64,000 nt of DNA from Pseudanabaena sp. PCC 6802 (GTDB lineage: Bacteria > Cyanobacteriota > Cyanobacteriia > Pseudanabaenales > Pseudanabaenaceae). Under the pieces are notes generated by a model. That model had not been told where the DNA came from. It searched no databases and saw nothing but the letters and a program-made list of their open reading frames with translations. Shown piece by piece: positions 25,640 through 33,685 of the stretch. Each line of letters starts with the position of its first letter. The stretch's first letter is position 1. The stretch lies in contig NZ_KB235914.1 in NCBI RefSeq assembly GCF_000332175.1, positions 3,592,868 through 3,656,867 of the forward strand, in the 5' to 3' direction. Position numbers and translations under genes: made by a program.

Positions 25640-26989
25640 TCACTTTGCATCCAACCTAATACCGCGAATCGAATAATCTAATAATTCCATAGGATGCATG
25701 ACCGGGACTGCCTGCGATTGTAATTGCAGATGTTTGCGAATCTGAATCGTGCATCCCACATTTGCGGATGCGATCGCACTCGCTTTTGTATTTACCAGAT
25801 TTTGCACCTTCATCTGCCCCAACTCATCGGCAACTTCAGGTTGCAGAATATTGTAAACTCCGGCGCTACCACAACAAAGCGCCGCATCCATTGGTTCGCG
25901 CAGTTGGATGCCTGGAATTTGTCTTAACAGACGACGCGGTTCCAGGCTGATTTTTTGTCCGTGCAACATGTGACAAGCATCTTGATAGACCACTGCCAAA
26001 GGCTCATCTTGCAAAGGTGAGAGTTTAGCTGTTAAGCCCACCGCATCCAGGAATTCCTGCACGTCCTTAACTTTACTGGCAAATCGCTTCGCCGCTTCTG
26101 CATATTCGGGATCGTCTTGCAGAATATGCCCGTACTCCTTCAGCGTGTGACCGCAGCCGGAGGCATTGATAATTATGGCATCGACGTTGGTATCGGCGAA
26201 GGTATCGATCGTCTGGCGAGCCAACTCCTGGGTTTGCGCATCTTGACCCTGGTGGTGCGTCAAAGCCGCACAGCATCCCTGTGTTGGCGGAATTACCACC
26301 TCGCAACCGTTCGCAGTTAAAACTCTGACCGTAGCATCATTGACGTGGGGTAAAAACACTCGTTGCACGCAACCTAAAATCATGCCGACGCGATAGCGCC
26401 GATCGCCTTGGGCTGGAATTACCTGTGGCAGGCTATCTTGGAATGCCTGGGGCGAAATAGCGGGTAAAACCGATTCCATTGCCGCTAATTGTCTGGGCAG
26501 GAGGCGATCGAGCAAACCCGTGGAGCGTACGAGTTTTTGCAATCCCAGTTTTTGGTAGATTGCCAGAGGCGCGAGTAAAGCCCGCAAACGCTTGGGATAG
26601 GGGAAGATCGCGAAAATTAGCTGGCGTAATAGCCTCTCGGTGAGGCTGCGTTGATGCTGGCGCTCTACTTGCGGACGGGTGGCAGCAATTAATTTGTCGT
26701 ACTGTACTCCCGAAGGACAGGTGGTCACGCAGGCGAGACAGCCCAAGCAGGAGTCAAAATGCTGGGCGGAGGCATCAGAAAGTGGTATTTTCCCTTCATT
26801 AATGGCATCCATCAGGTAGATGCGTCCCCTGGGCGAGTCGGTCTCTTTCCCAATTACCCGATAGCTAGGGCAGGTAGACAAACAAAATCCGCAATGCACG
26901 CAAGCATCTATGAGTTTTGGATCTGGAGGATTGCGTTCGTCAAAGCCAGATATGAGTTGTGTCGTTGGAGGTGACTCAGAAGTCTGCAT
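25640..26989 (-). CDS. glcF: GlcF, glycolate dehydrogenase iron-sulfur subunit
   Basis: The protein has 449 aa. Two 4Fe-4S motifs lie near the N-terminus: CVHCGFCLSTCP (C30, C33, C36, C40) and CLGCLACVTTCPSG. Two cysteine-rich CCG domains follow (GCVQRVFLPHV ... GCCAALTHHQG, and YQDACHMLHG ... ALCCGSAGVYN), as in GlcF/heterodisulfide-reductase-like proteins. It passes electrons from glycolate oxidation (photorespiration) to the membrane pool. The glcD/glcE partners are not in this window. Confidence 0.92.
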   Translation of the reverse strand: MQTSESPPTTQLISGFDERNPPDPKLIDACVHCGFCLSTCPSYRVIGKETDSPRGRIYLMDAINEGKIPLSDASAQHFDSCLGCLACVTTCPSGVQYDKLIAATRPQVERQHQRSLTERLLRQLIFAIFPYPKRLRALLAPLAIYQKLGLQKLVRSTGLLDRLLPRQLAAMESVLPAISPQAFQDSLPQVIPAQGDRRYRVGMILGCVQRVFLPHVNDATVRVLTANGCEVVIPPTQGCCAALTHHQGQDAQTQELARQTIDTFADTNVDAIIINASGCGHTLKEYGHILQDDPEYAEAAKRFASKVKDVQEFLDAVGLTAKLSPLQDEPLAVVYQDACHMLHGQKISLEPRRLLRQIPGIQLREPMDAALCCGSAGVYNILQPEVADELGQMKVQNLVNTKASAIASANVGCTIQIRKHLQLQSQAVPVMHPMELLDYSIRGIRLDAK

Positions 26990-27000
26990 ATGATTGCGGG

Positions 27001-27516
27001 TTAGGGCGCGGGTGTAGGGGTAGGAGTTGGTAGATTTTCGGTGAATAATTTCTTTTGGGCATCGCGGCTCTCATAGACGCAATCAACTAAGGCTTTTTTA
27101 TCCAGATCGCCTGTAAAGCCGAACGTGTTCATGCGGTCTTTGCACAGGCGGATGTCTTTTTCACCGATCGCTCCCCTGCGTAATAGCTCGTTCCAGTTAT
27201 TTGGCAACACCACGCAACCCGGAATCGGTTCTGCCTGACTGACATAGACGTTAAAGGGATTGAGCGTGACGTAGACGCGGCTATTCATCACCATAGCGGC
27301 GGAACCGAAGTTATTGCAAAAGTCGCGGTTGGGGGCGACAATGTCCAGCCGGATAGCATCAACCGTCTGCGTGGTTGGGTTCAGCGTAGACAGCGCCACG
27401 CCCACAGCAATCCCGATCGCAAAAATTGCCCCCGCGATCGCGAGTTTAATACTGGAGCTACCACCAAATCCACTGGAAGTAGTGTTTGTAGTTGTTGCAT
27501 ATCTGCGGCGGGCCAT
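27001..27516 (-). CDS. DUF3172 cyanobacterial membrane-anchored protein
   Basis: The protein has 171 aa. One transmembrane segment (IKLAIAGAIFAIGIAVGVAL, residues ~23-42) is followed by a conserved globular region (DIVAPNRDFCNNFGSAAMVM, LNPFNVYVSQAEPIPGCVVL, NNWNELLRRGAI) and a TPTPTP tail. The family is found across cyanobacteria and has no assigned function. It lies 11 nt downstream-side of glcF on the same strand, so they may share a transcript. Confidence 0.8.
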   Translation of the reverse strand: MARRRYATTTNTTSSGFGGSSSIKLAIAGAIFAIGIAVGVALSTLNPTTQTVDAIRLDIVAPNRDFCNNFGSAAMVMNSRVYVTLNPFNVYVSQAEPIPGCVVLPNNWNELLRRGAIGEKDIRLCKDRMNTFGFTGDLDKKALVDCVYESRDAQKKLFTENLPTPTPTPAP

Positions 27517-27603
27517 AGGTTTACGTTCGATTTGATTCTACGCTCTATTAGTTATAGCAAGTTTTAGCCTGTAGCTGACTGCTAACCGCCGATCTGCTCT
27601 AAT

Positions 27604-28353
27604 TTACCGACTAAACTCGAACATCCGACTCAGTGACTGTAGGGTCACGCACCAAACAAAATAGGGGAGAGCCAGCATCCGCCGCCAGCGCCAGGGTTCT
27701 TGATACAGACGATACACCCACTCCAGATGGTTGTCGCGCAACCACTTAGGAGCGCGAGTTTTAGTCCCCGACCAAACATCAAAGCTGCCACCAACCCCAA
27801 TCCAGGTGGCATGGGGACAGAGCGATCGCTGTGACTGAATCCAAAATTCCTGGCGCGGTACTCCTAGCCCCACCAGGATTAGATCGGGCTGGATAGTTTG
27901 TAATTGCGACAGGATAATTTCCTCCTCCGCTCGATCGAAGTAGCCATTATGCACGCCAGCGATCGCCAGATCGGGAAACTGCGCCTGCCACTGTGCGGCT
28001 ACACTTTGAGCGATTCCCTCACCTCCGCCAATTAAAAAGATCCGCCAGCCCTGTCGCGCCGCCGAACGAATCAAGGATTCCGCCAACTCAATACCAGGAC
28101 AGCGATCGACTTTTTTACCCTGCGATCGCGCGTACAAAACCACACCCGCACCGTCGGGTACGACCACCTCTGCGTTACGCACCAGTGCGGCTAATTGGGG
28201 ATTTTTTTGTGCCTGGATCGCCATTTCGGCATTGAGCGTGACCACATGCGTACCCTGGTTTTGGGCCAGGCGCTGCTCTAGCCAATCGCGATAGTTATCA
28301 TGCAAGTGTACGTGTAAGTCTAAAATGGAAAACTTCTCTACCGATTGCATCAC
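27604..28353 (-). CDS. WecB/TagA/CpsF family glycosyltransferase
   Basis: The protein has 249 aa. The family signature is full: THVVTLNAEMAIQAQKNPQL, VVPDGAGVVLYAR, IFLIGGGEGIAQ, VHNGYFD, DLILVGLGVPRQEFWI and GVGGSFDVWSGTKTRAPKWL. Members transfer N-acetylmannosamine(-uronic acid) or related sugars to lipid-linked intermediates in surface polysaccharide synthesis. No other polysaccharide genes are adjacent. Confidence 0.93.
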   Translation of the reverse strand: MMQSVEKFSILDLHVHLHDNYRDWLEQRLAQNQGTHVVTLNAEMAIQAQKNPQLAALVRNAEVVVPDGAGVVLYARSQGKKVDRCPGIELAESLIRSAARQGWRIFLIGGGEGIAQSVAAQWQAQFPDLAIAGVHNGYFDRAEEEIILSQLQTIQPDLILVGLGVPRQEFWIQSQRSLCPHATWIGVGGSFDVWSGTKTRAPKWLRDNHLEWVYRLYQEPWRWRRMLALPYFVWCVTLQSLSRMFEFSR

Positions 28354-28465
28354 AGCATCCTCAACGAACGACTAGATCGTAGCAGACAACGAGCAATTTC
28401 TGTCGCCGCCAAGGAGTGCAATTTCCCTGCTCTCAAAACTATTGATTATAGAACTTGTTTGGGTT

Positions 28466-28591
28466 CTAGAGGGTCTTTAATGCATCCATCACCTCTTGCG
28501 CGGATTGATATCGTTCGCTAGACGATGGCCCGATCGTCTTGTCTAAAATTGCTGCTAGCTCCGCTTGAACTTCGACAGTATCTCGCCACAT
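28466..28591 (-). pseudogene. C-terminal remnant of a serine/threonine protein kinase domain
   Basis: Forty-one residues read ELAAILDKTIGPSSSERYQS and AQEVMDALKTL. This is the last helix region of cyanobacterial Hanks-type kinases (consensus 'LA-ILDK-...-S-RYQSA-EVL-AL'). Nothing of the catalytic part is present upstream; instead the ABM gene follows. It is a truncated leftover. Confidence 0.65.
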
Positions 28592-28619
28592 AAATTCTCC
28601 ATTCTTTATAGTTCTAAAT

Positions 28620-28907
28620 CTAAGCCGTTTCGCTTGTCACCCAGCGATCCCTAGGACGGGCAAGAAGCGGGGTGAGCCGATGAATCGTCTCAGAATCTTT
28701 GTATTTTTCCAGGACAGCATCTGCATCCTCAATGCTTCGCCACTTGCCGAGCGCGATAATGTGCCCAGGTGTATCCCGATCGATGAAAATTTGATGTGAG
28801 ATATAACCCTCATAGTTCCGCATATCTGACCACACTTGACGCGTAAGGCGGAGTCCTTCTACTTCCATATCAGGTTTCAGCCAAGTATCCCAAATGACTG
28901 TAATCAC
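28620..28907 (-). CDS. Antibiotic biosynthesis monooxygenase (ABM) domain protein
   Basis: The protein has 95 aa with a ferredoxin-like ABM fold: ITVIWDTWLKPDMEVEGLRL, YEGYISHQIFIDRDTPGHII and ALGKWRSIEDADAVLEKY. Such proteins are small cofactor-free or heme/quinol oxygenases; the substrate is unknown. GTG start with AGGAGG upstream. It lies 58 nt after the VOC gene and is the last intact gene of the ECF42-associated cluster. Confidence 0.75.
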   Translation of the reverse strand: MITVIWDTWLKPDMEVEGLRLTRQVWSDMRNYEGYISHQIFIDRDTPGHIIALGKWRSIEDADAVLEKYKDSETIHRLTPLLARPRDRWVTSETA

Positions 28908-28965
28908 TTAATTTATCCTCCTTGATTTTCTAAATTGACTCCTTTGGATTTGTTTCGGTCTGCCC

Positions 28966-29358
28966 TCACCCTGTCGTTTTTGGGGGCATGTGAAGGCCGA
29001 TCGTATTTCCCTCGGTATCGACAACCAAAGCCATAAATCCGTATTGGCCGATTGAGATTTTAGGGGTGTGGATTTGCCCACCTGCCGTAACGACACGTTC
29101 CAACTCAACAGCGGCCTCGTCGCAATGGAAGTAGGGTATTGTGCCAATTCCGCCAGACTTAACTCCGTCCATCTTGACCAATGCACCAGAAGCACCGACC
29201 GATTCCATCGTCATCGGAAATGCCCACATTTCGATCTCAGAACTTTCAGGACTTTCAAGTTTCTCCAGTTTCACCTCAAATACAGACTCGTAAAACTGTT
29301 TTGCACGATCCATGTCCTGGACGTAAATTTCACACCAAATAATGGGATTGAGTTTCAT
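28966..29358 (-). CDS. VOC (glyoxalase/bleomycin-resistance-like) family protein
   Basis: The protein has 130 aa in two beta-alpha-beta-beta-beta halves: PIIWCEIYVQDMDRAKQFYE and GTIPYFHCDEAAVELERVV, ending FMALVVDTEGNTIGLH. It belongs to the PhnB/glyoxalase-like type often encoded beside DGPF proteins and ECF sigma factors. AGGAG precedes the ATG. An ECF42-like promoter lies 70-95 nt upstream. Confidence 0.88.
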   Translation of the reverse strand: MKLNPIIWCEIYVQDMDRAKQFYESVFEVKLEKLESPESSEIEMWAFPMTMESVGASGALVKMDGVKSGGIGTIPYFHCDEAAVELERVVTAGGQIHTPKISIGQYGFMALVVDTEGNTIGLHMPPKTTG

Positions 29359-29426
29359 AATTCATCTCCTGTTTAATTTTGCAGTTATAGTATCTGTTTG
29401 CGACCAAACACTTACTCTACTTAATA

Positions 29427-29453
29427 GTCGAATTAAAGTTTGGGCAATCGACA
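29427..29453 (-). promoter_or_regulatory. ECF42-type promoter upstream of the VOC gene
   Basis: On the minus strand TGTCGA (29453-29448) and CGAC (29430-29427) are separated by 17 nt. The literature motif for ECF42 promoters, as I recall it, is TGTCGA in the -35 and CGA/TC in the -10 region. The same two words at the same spacing precede the YCII gene at 31260. Confidence 0.75.
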
Positions 29454-29460
29454 GAGCGAA

Positions 29461-29649
29461 CTACTTTGGGATCGATTTTATAGAAGTAGTAGGCTCGATC
29501 GCGCTGCCTGGGGCAACTTGATTAGTTGATATAAATATTGGCAAAGCGAACGTTAGCAAAGCGATCGCTACTAAACTCAGTGTAAAGGAACGCTCGAAAT
29601 GAGAATCCAGTAAGTAATCCTTTTTAGCTTTTTGAGATGATATAAACAT
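29461..29649 (-). CDS. Small single-span membrane protein
   Basis: The protein has 62 aa from ATG 29649, chosen for its CAGGAG ribosome-binding site. One hydrophobic segment (FTLSLVAIALLTFALPIFIS) follows a short basic start (SSQKAKKDYLLDSHFERS). Family not recognised. It lies inside the ECF42-associated cluster, between YCII-2 and VOC. GGTCGA-N17-CGAG (29692-29666), a near match to the ECF42 promoter, lies just upstream. Confidence 0.6.
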   Translation of the reverse strand: MFISSQKAKKDYLLDSHFERSFTLSLVAIALLTFALPIFISTNQVAPGSAIEPTTSIKSIPK

Positions 29650-29741
29650 AAGAGTATCTCCTGAACTCGATCTTGTCAGTACAGTATCGACCGACATCTA
29701 AATACGGAAATATGCGCAGTTAGTTTTTAGGGGTAAATCTA

Positions 29742-30107
29742 TTACTGTCGCGGCTCTGGGAATAGACCCGCGAGTTCCATGAGGGGTCGGATTTCTACCG
29801 TGCCTTTTAGCACAGTTGGAATGCGCTCGGCGATCGCGATCGCTTCATCGAGATCTTTGGCATCGATGAGAAAGTAGCCGCCGAGTTGTTCGTAGGTTTC
29901 TGCAAATGGGCCATCGGTTACTAGCCGCTTGCCGTTACGTACTCGCACGCTGGTTGCTGTTGCAATAGAATGTAATGGCGATGCTCCTAGATACTGACCC
30001 TTTGCTTGCAGTTGATGTGTAAGCTGGATCGACTCAGCATAACATTGCTCCCGCTCGCTCTCAGTCCATGCGTTTTCGTCATTATAAATAAGCAACATGT
30101 ATTTCAT
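29742..30107 (-). CDS. YCII-related (DGPF domain) protein 2
   Basis: The protein has 121 aa from ATG 30107 (GGAGG upstream; the longer frame to 30239 has no such site). It shows the family hallmarks MKYMLLIYNDENAWTESERE, VRNGKRLVTDGPFAETYEQL (the DGPF box) and GGYFLIDAKDLDEAIAIAER. DGPF proteins are typical companions and targets of ECF41/ECF42-group sigma factors; biochemical role unknown. It is paralogous to the protein at 30880-31260. Confidence 0.9.
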   Translation of the reverse strand: MKYMLLIYNDENAWTESEREQCYAESIQLTHQLQAKGQYLGASPLHSIATATSVRVRNGKRLVTDGPFAETYEQLGGYFLIDAKDLDEAIAIAERIPTVLKGTVEIRPLMELAGLFPEPRQ

Positions 30108-30246
30108 AGTTTCTATCCTCCAGTGAGTCATAGCGATAAGCGAACCGATCCGATCGGGGTGTGGAGACATCGCTCCTATACATGGATATGCCTCCATCAC
30201 CTTGCCGCCAGACAATCTTGTAATGCTATAAAATGACAACCACGAG

Positions 30247-30726
30247 CTATTGCTTTCGCCAGTAATGCGATGTCATAAATTGATGCCAGTTGCCGTCCTC
30301 TCCCAGAATTTGTGATGTCAAGATCCGGCGATCGTCGCTGACAAACTCGATAATGTCCTGGTATTTGGACAGCGAGTTCTGCTTGCAGGTAGGCCCTTCG
30401 GTGTTGAGCGTTAACACCTTTCCCGTAGCATCCAGCGAGCCGTCGTAAATCCAGAGATGGGACATCATGGAGCAGACAAACGTTCCCACATAGCGATCGC
30501 TCTGCGGATCGAAGCCCAACGTTATAATGCTCTTTCCCGTACTGCCATCCGGCATCTCGCTCTCGCCTTCAGCTACAATCCAAAGTCCGCCAAGCGATCG
30601 CACGACCTCAGTCCCTTTAGACTTTGATGGCGGTTGACCTGGCTCCATAATGCATTCGGCCTCAAAGATCCACTCACCGATGAGTTTGTTTAACCATTGT
30701 TGTTCTTTTTGAAGTGTTGCTTGCAT
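30247..30726 (-). CDS. DUF1579 family protein
   Basis: The protein has 159 aa. LNKLIGEWIFEAECIMEPGQ, GLWIVAEGESEMPDG and TLGFDPQSDRYVGTFVCSMM match the DUF1579 lipocalin-like beta barrel. Members accompany DGPF and VOC genes in ECF-controlled clusters; function unknown. AGGAG precedes the ATG. A dispersed repeat (30746-30843) lies between it and the upstream YCII gene, which could separate or end the transcript. Confidence 0.85.
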   Translation of the reverse strand: MQATLQKEQQWLNKLIGEWIFEAECIMEPGQPPSKSKGTEVVRSLGGLWIVAEGESEMPDGSTGKSIITLGFDPQSDRYVGTFVCSMMSHLWIYDGSLDATGKVLTLNTEGPTCKQNSLSKYQDIIEFVSDDRRILTSQILGEDGNWHQFMTSHYWRKQ

Positions 30727-30745
30727 TGGTTTTCTCCTGAATTAA

Positions 30746-30843
30746 TATAGCTATAGCCAATAGTCTTGGGACGGGGTTCCACCCCTGCATGGGGGCTGCG
30801 CCCCCACACCTCCTGTAATAACCGAATCTATCTACGGCTATAA
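30746..30843. repeat. Dispersed GC-rich repeat copy, inverted
   Basis: It starts TATAGCTATAGCCAATAG and contains GGGGGCTGCGCCCCCACACC, ending CTACGGCTATA. It is in the opposite orientation to the copies at 34987 and 38751. It separates YCII-1 from DUF1579. Confidence 0.8.
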
Positions 30844-30879
30844 AAATAGAGTCGATCGGTGTGGATTTGGTGTCAGCCC

Positions 30880-31260
30880 TCAGGCAACTGCATCGATTGT
30901 TTTACCAAGGCAGTTTTCCTCATCCACCGGACGAATTTCAAAGGAGCCATAACGAACGCCTGGATGCCTTGACATGAGCTGGATCGCGTGGTTGAGATCT
31001 CTGGCTTCAAGGATCAGGAATCCACCAAGCTGTTCTTTCGTCTCAGCGTAGGGGCCATCCGTAACTGCGACATTTCCATGCCGATATTGCAGTGTCGCCG
31101 CATTGCGAACGCTTTGTAGCGCTTCTCCGCCAATAAAGTGTCTGCCCCTGCGCAGCTCGTCGTCGTAGGCTAAACACTCCGTAATAATCGCACTGCGATC
31201 GCTTTCGGGCATTTCATCCCACTTTGACTCTTCCATATATCCCAGACAGATGAATTTCAT
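30880..31260 (-). CDS. YCII-related (DGPF domain) protein 1
   Basis: The protein has 126 aa. [40 protein letters not shown] (DGPY/F box) and [20 protein letters not shown] identify it. GGGAGG precedes the ATG, and a full ECF42 promoter motif lies 53-80 nt upstream. It is the first structural gene after the sigma factor. Confidence 0.9.
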   Translation of the reverse strand: MKFICLGYMEESKWDEMPESDRSAIITECLAYDDELRRGRHFIGGEALQSVRNAATLQYRHGNVAVTDGPYAETKEQLGGFLILEARDLNHAIQLMSRHPGVRYGSFEIRPVDEENCLGKTIDAVA

Positions 31261-31313
31261 TGCGTCCTCCCAAATTAGGTTCGATTAGATCTGAGGGTTA
31301 CTTTCACCTAGTA

Positions 31314-31340
31314 GTCGTTCGGTGTCTCCGCAAATCGACA
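31314..31340 (-). promoter_or_regulatory. ECF42-type promoter upstream of YCII-1
   Basis: On the minus strand TGTCGA (31340-31335), a 17-nt spacer and CGAC (31317-31314). It is identical in both elements and in spacing to the site at 29427-29453. Confidence 0.75.
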
Positions 31341-31378
31341 TCGGCTCGAAAAAAATTTGCTGCCGTCAAGATCCATTG

Positions 31379-31475
31379 GTAGGGGGAGGTTTTGCCCGAT
31401 CGCTGCGGGTGAAAATCAAAAACTTCTTGCCAAACCTGCCCTTACATATAGCCCATCAACAGAAAATTTACAGGT
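31379..31475. repeat. ~95-bp MITE-like repeat, copy 2
   Basis: It runs from GTAGGGGGAGGTTTTGCCCG to AAACCTGCCCTTACATATAG and the tail AGAAAATTTACAGGT, matching the copy at 16062-16156. It lies between the sigma-factor gene and its promoter-bearing target. Confidence 0.6.
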
Positions 31476-31483
31476 AGAAATTT

Positions 31484-32755
31484 TTAACCTAATTCTTGAA
31501 GCCTTCTTTCTAAAAAACGACGCTCTGGTTCTTGCCGTACGAGGGCAAGGGCTTTTTGATACGATGCTTTGGCATCAGCGGTTCTTCCCAGCCGTCGGCA
31601 TAGATCGGCGCGAGCCGCGTGCGCCAGGTGATAGTCGATCAAGTTGCCCCGAGCCAGAATGCCATCAATCAGTTTTAAACCCGCCAGCGGGCCATCTCGC
31701 ATTGCCACTGCCACCGCCCGATTTAAGTCAACAATAGGTGAGGGCTGTACGAACAAGAGAACATCGTATAAGCCCACGATCTGCGACCAATCCGTTTTAG
31801 CAGCACTGGAAGCTTCGGCATGCACGGCAGCGATCGCCGCCTGCAGCGAGTAGGCACCAAATTGTCCTGACGATATCGCCCGCTGTACCAGCGCCCTGCC
31901 TTCCAGGATTTGCGATCGGTTCCAGAGCGAGCGATCCTGGTCTTCCAGGAGGATCAGGTCGCCTGTCGGCGAGGTGCGCGACTTACGCCGCGATTCTTGT
32001 AGCAGCATCAGTGCCAGCAGTCCCATGACCTCTGCATCTGGCAACAACTCCATTAAGAGCTGCCCCAAACGGATCGCTTCATTGGAAAGATCGGCTCGCG
32101 TTAGCAGCGCCCCCGACGAAGCAGCGTATCCTTCATTAAATACCAGGTAGATGACCTGGAGCACCGCCTCCAACCGTTCGGGTAATTCGGTTGCGGACGG
32201 TACTTGATATGGAATGCGCGCATCGCGGATTTTTGACTTGGCACGCACGATCCGCTGTGCTAGCGTGGGCGGAGCAATCAGAAAAGCACTGGCGATTTCC
32301 TCGGTTGTCAACCCGCAGACCTCTCGCAGGGTTAGCGCCACCTGGGCTTCCTGTGACAGGGCAGGATGGCAGCAGGTGAAGATCAGACGCAGGCGATCGT
32401 CCTCTACTTCCCCATCATCTGGGGCATAAGCAACCTCTGCGCTTCCATCGATGCGATCGGCAAGTTCTGCCAGCGAGGCATCAAAACGAGTGCGGCGGCG
32501 AACGGCATCAATGGCTTTGAAGCGACCGGCAGACACAAGCCAGGATCGGGGATTTGTCGGTACGCCATCCCGCACCCATTGTTTCACCGCTGCAGCAAAG
32601 GCTTCGTGCAGTGCCTCTTCTGCCAGGTCGAAGTCCCCTAGCAGTCCGATTAGGGTTGCAAAAACCCGACGCGACTCAGTGCGGTAGAGGCGGTCTACCA
32701 ATTCACTTACCTGTTCGCTGGCTTTGTTAGCCACCCTCTCATCCATTACTTGCAT
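31484..32755 (-). CDS. ECF42-group RNA polymerase sigma factor with C-terminal extension
   Basis: The protein has 423 aa. Sigma region 2 is in the first 95 residues (LIGLLGDFDLAEEALHEAF, PRSWLVSAGRFKAIDAVRR) and region 4 at ~125-185 (LTLREVCGLTTEEIASAFLI, APPTLAQRIVRAKSKIR). The extra ~230 residues (VLQVIYLVFNEGYAASSG, then helical TPR-like repeats) are the DUF6596/SigJ-like extension that marks ECF42. This group has no anti-sigma factor; the extension is needed for activity. Start ATG 32755 with AAGGTGG; a GTG at 32764 is possible. Targets are probably the DGPF genes next door. Confidence 0.9.
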   Translation of the reverse strand: MQVMDERVANKASEQVSELVDRLYRTESRRVFATLIGLLGDFDLAEEALHEAFAAAVKQWVRDGVPTNPRSWLVSAGRFKAIDAVRRRTRFDASLAELADRIDGSAEVAYAPDDGEVEDDRLRLIFTCCHPALSQEAQVALTLREVCGLTTEEIASAFLIAPPTLAQRIVRAKSKIRDARIPYQVPSATELPERLEAVLQVIYLVFNEGYAASSGALLTRADLSNEAIRLGQLLMELLPDAEVMGLLALMLLQESRRKSRTSPTGDLILLEDQDRSLWNRSQILEGRALVQRAISSGQFGAYSLQAAIAAVHAEASSAAKTDWSQIVGLYDVLLFVQPSPIVDLNRAVAVAMRDGPLAGLKLIDGILARGNLIDYHLAHAARADLCRRLGRTADAKASYQKALALVRQEPERRFLERRLQELG

Positions 32756-33139
32756 GTTCACCACCTTATGGGTAGATTTTCATCGATCGCCACTTGGAAC
32801 GCATCGCTTATGAAGCCTTGCAAAGAACGTTTGGTTACTAAACCGATTGCCAAACTATTGTGCGTGTTACAATCCTAATACACATTTTGTTTTTTGTACT
32901 AATATCAAAACAAATCTTTACATAAGCTAGTACACCAAAACAAAAGTTTTGGAGGGGGTGGAGGGGGTGAAACCCCCTTCTGGGGGCTTTGCCCCCATTC
33001 CCCCATGTTGCAAAATTTATGATTTGCAACACTAGCTATGGTAGATAGGGGCAGGTTTGGCTAGAAATAGTTGACTTTTACAGACAAGACTCGTAGACCA
33101 CCAGTCCCTACAACGATCTACAAATTTACCGCCACGGTT
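32756..33139. other. Intergenic region with GC-rich hairpins and a palindrome
   Basis: There is no gene here. A GC-rich hairpin block lies at ~32951-33005 (GGGGGTGAAACCCCC and GGGGGCTTTGCCCCC), perhaps another degraded dispersed repeat. A palindrome TGTTGCAAA...TTTGCAACA follows at 33006-33031. The sigma gene's own promoter must lie in the AT-rich left part, but no clear motif stands out. Confidence 0.5.
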
Positions 33140-33571
33140 TCATCCTGTTTGTTGAATAGCGGCGATCGCTTTGTTCATATACTCATACAAAGCCCTATCC
33201 ACCGCACTTTGCGTCAAATGCTTCGGATCTTCTTGCTGATACATAGCAAACAGCGATTCCTTAATACCAGCATCGCCACCAGTAAACTCCTCAATCAGTT
33301 CAAACCAACGGCGAGCCAATTGTTGCATGGGTTCGCTGGTTGGATCGGTACCCTTCTCCATTTCACGTTGAACCTGCATAATTAGGTTTTGCCAATCAGC
33401 TTGACTTTGCCGAATCCGTTCCTCGCCCAACGATTCCTGACGTTGCTTCAGGGTTTCGAGTTGCTCGGGCGTGTAATATTTTTCCAACATACAAATGACC
33501 TCAATAGTTTGCATCAACGTTTCGATGGAAACAGATTCCATCGAATTCATCATTTCGGCAATTGCGTCCAA
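33140..33571 (-). CDS. TipAS-type effector-binding domain protein, MerR half missing
   Basis: The protein is up to 143 aa. CMLEKYYTPEQLETLKQRQE, DWQNLIMQVQREMEKGTDP and RRWFELIEEFTGGDAGIKES are the TipAS drug-sensing domain, normally the C-terminal half of a MerR-family activator. The coding frame begins within what would be the MerR coiled-coil linker (LSNKLLNRLDAIAEMM) and is closed upstream by a stop; only a TTG (33571) or ATG (33553) is available. A MerR-type promoter lies directly upstream. An internal deletion seems to have removed the DNA-binding domain. Confidence 0.8.
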   Translation of the reverse strand: MDAIAEMMNSMESVSIETLMQTIEVICMLEKYYTPEQLETLKQRQESLGEERIRQSQADWQNLIMQVQREMEKGTDPTSEPMQQLARRWFELIEEFTGGDAGIKESLFAMYQQEDPKHLTQSAVDRALYEYMNKAIAAIQQTG

Positions 33572-33636
33572 GCGATTGAGAAGCTTGTTAGATAGTTCGA
33601 TTGGCTTGCAGACTACCCTAATTGATGAACGAGCCT

Positions 33637-33668
33637 ATCGTAGAACCCTCACCTTACGTCAGAGTCAA
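33637..33668 (-). promoter_or_regulatory. MerR-type promoter with long spacer and palindromic operator
   Basis: On the minus strand -35 TTGACT (33668-33663) and -10 TACGAT (33642-33637) are 20 nt apart. The spacer is filled by a palindrome read on the plus strand as ACCCTCAC-cttac-GTCAGAGT (33645-33665), like TipA/Mta-class operators (ACCCTCAC...GTGAGGGT). Long 19-20 bp spacers are the hallmark of MerR-activated promoters. Confidence 0.7.
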
Positions 33669-33685
33669 GGGGTGCTGCAAAAAAT

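Noticed and set aside
29650-29697. N-terminal extension of the small membrane protein
   Set aside because: The downstream ATG has a strong CAGGAG site; the extension would overlap the promoter-like motif.
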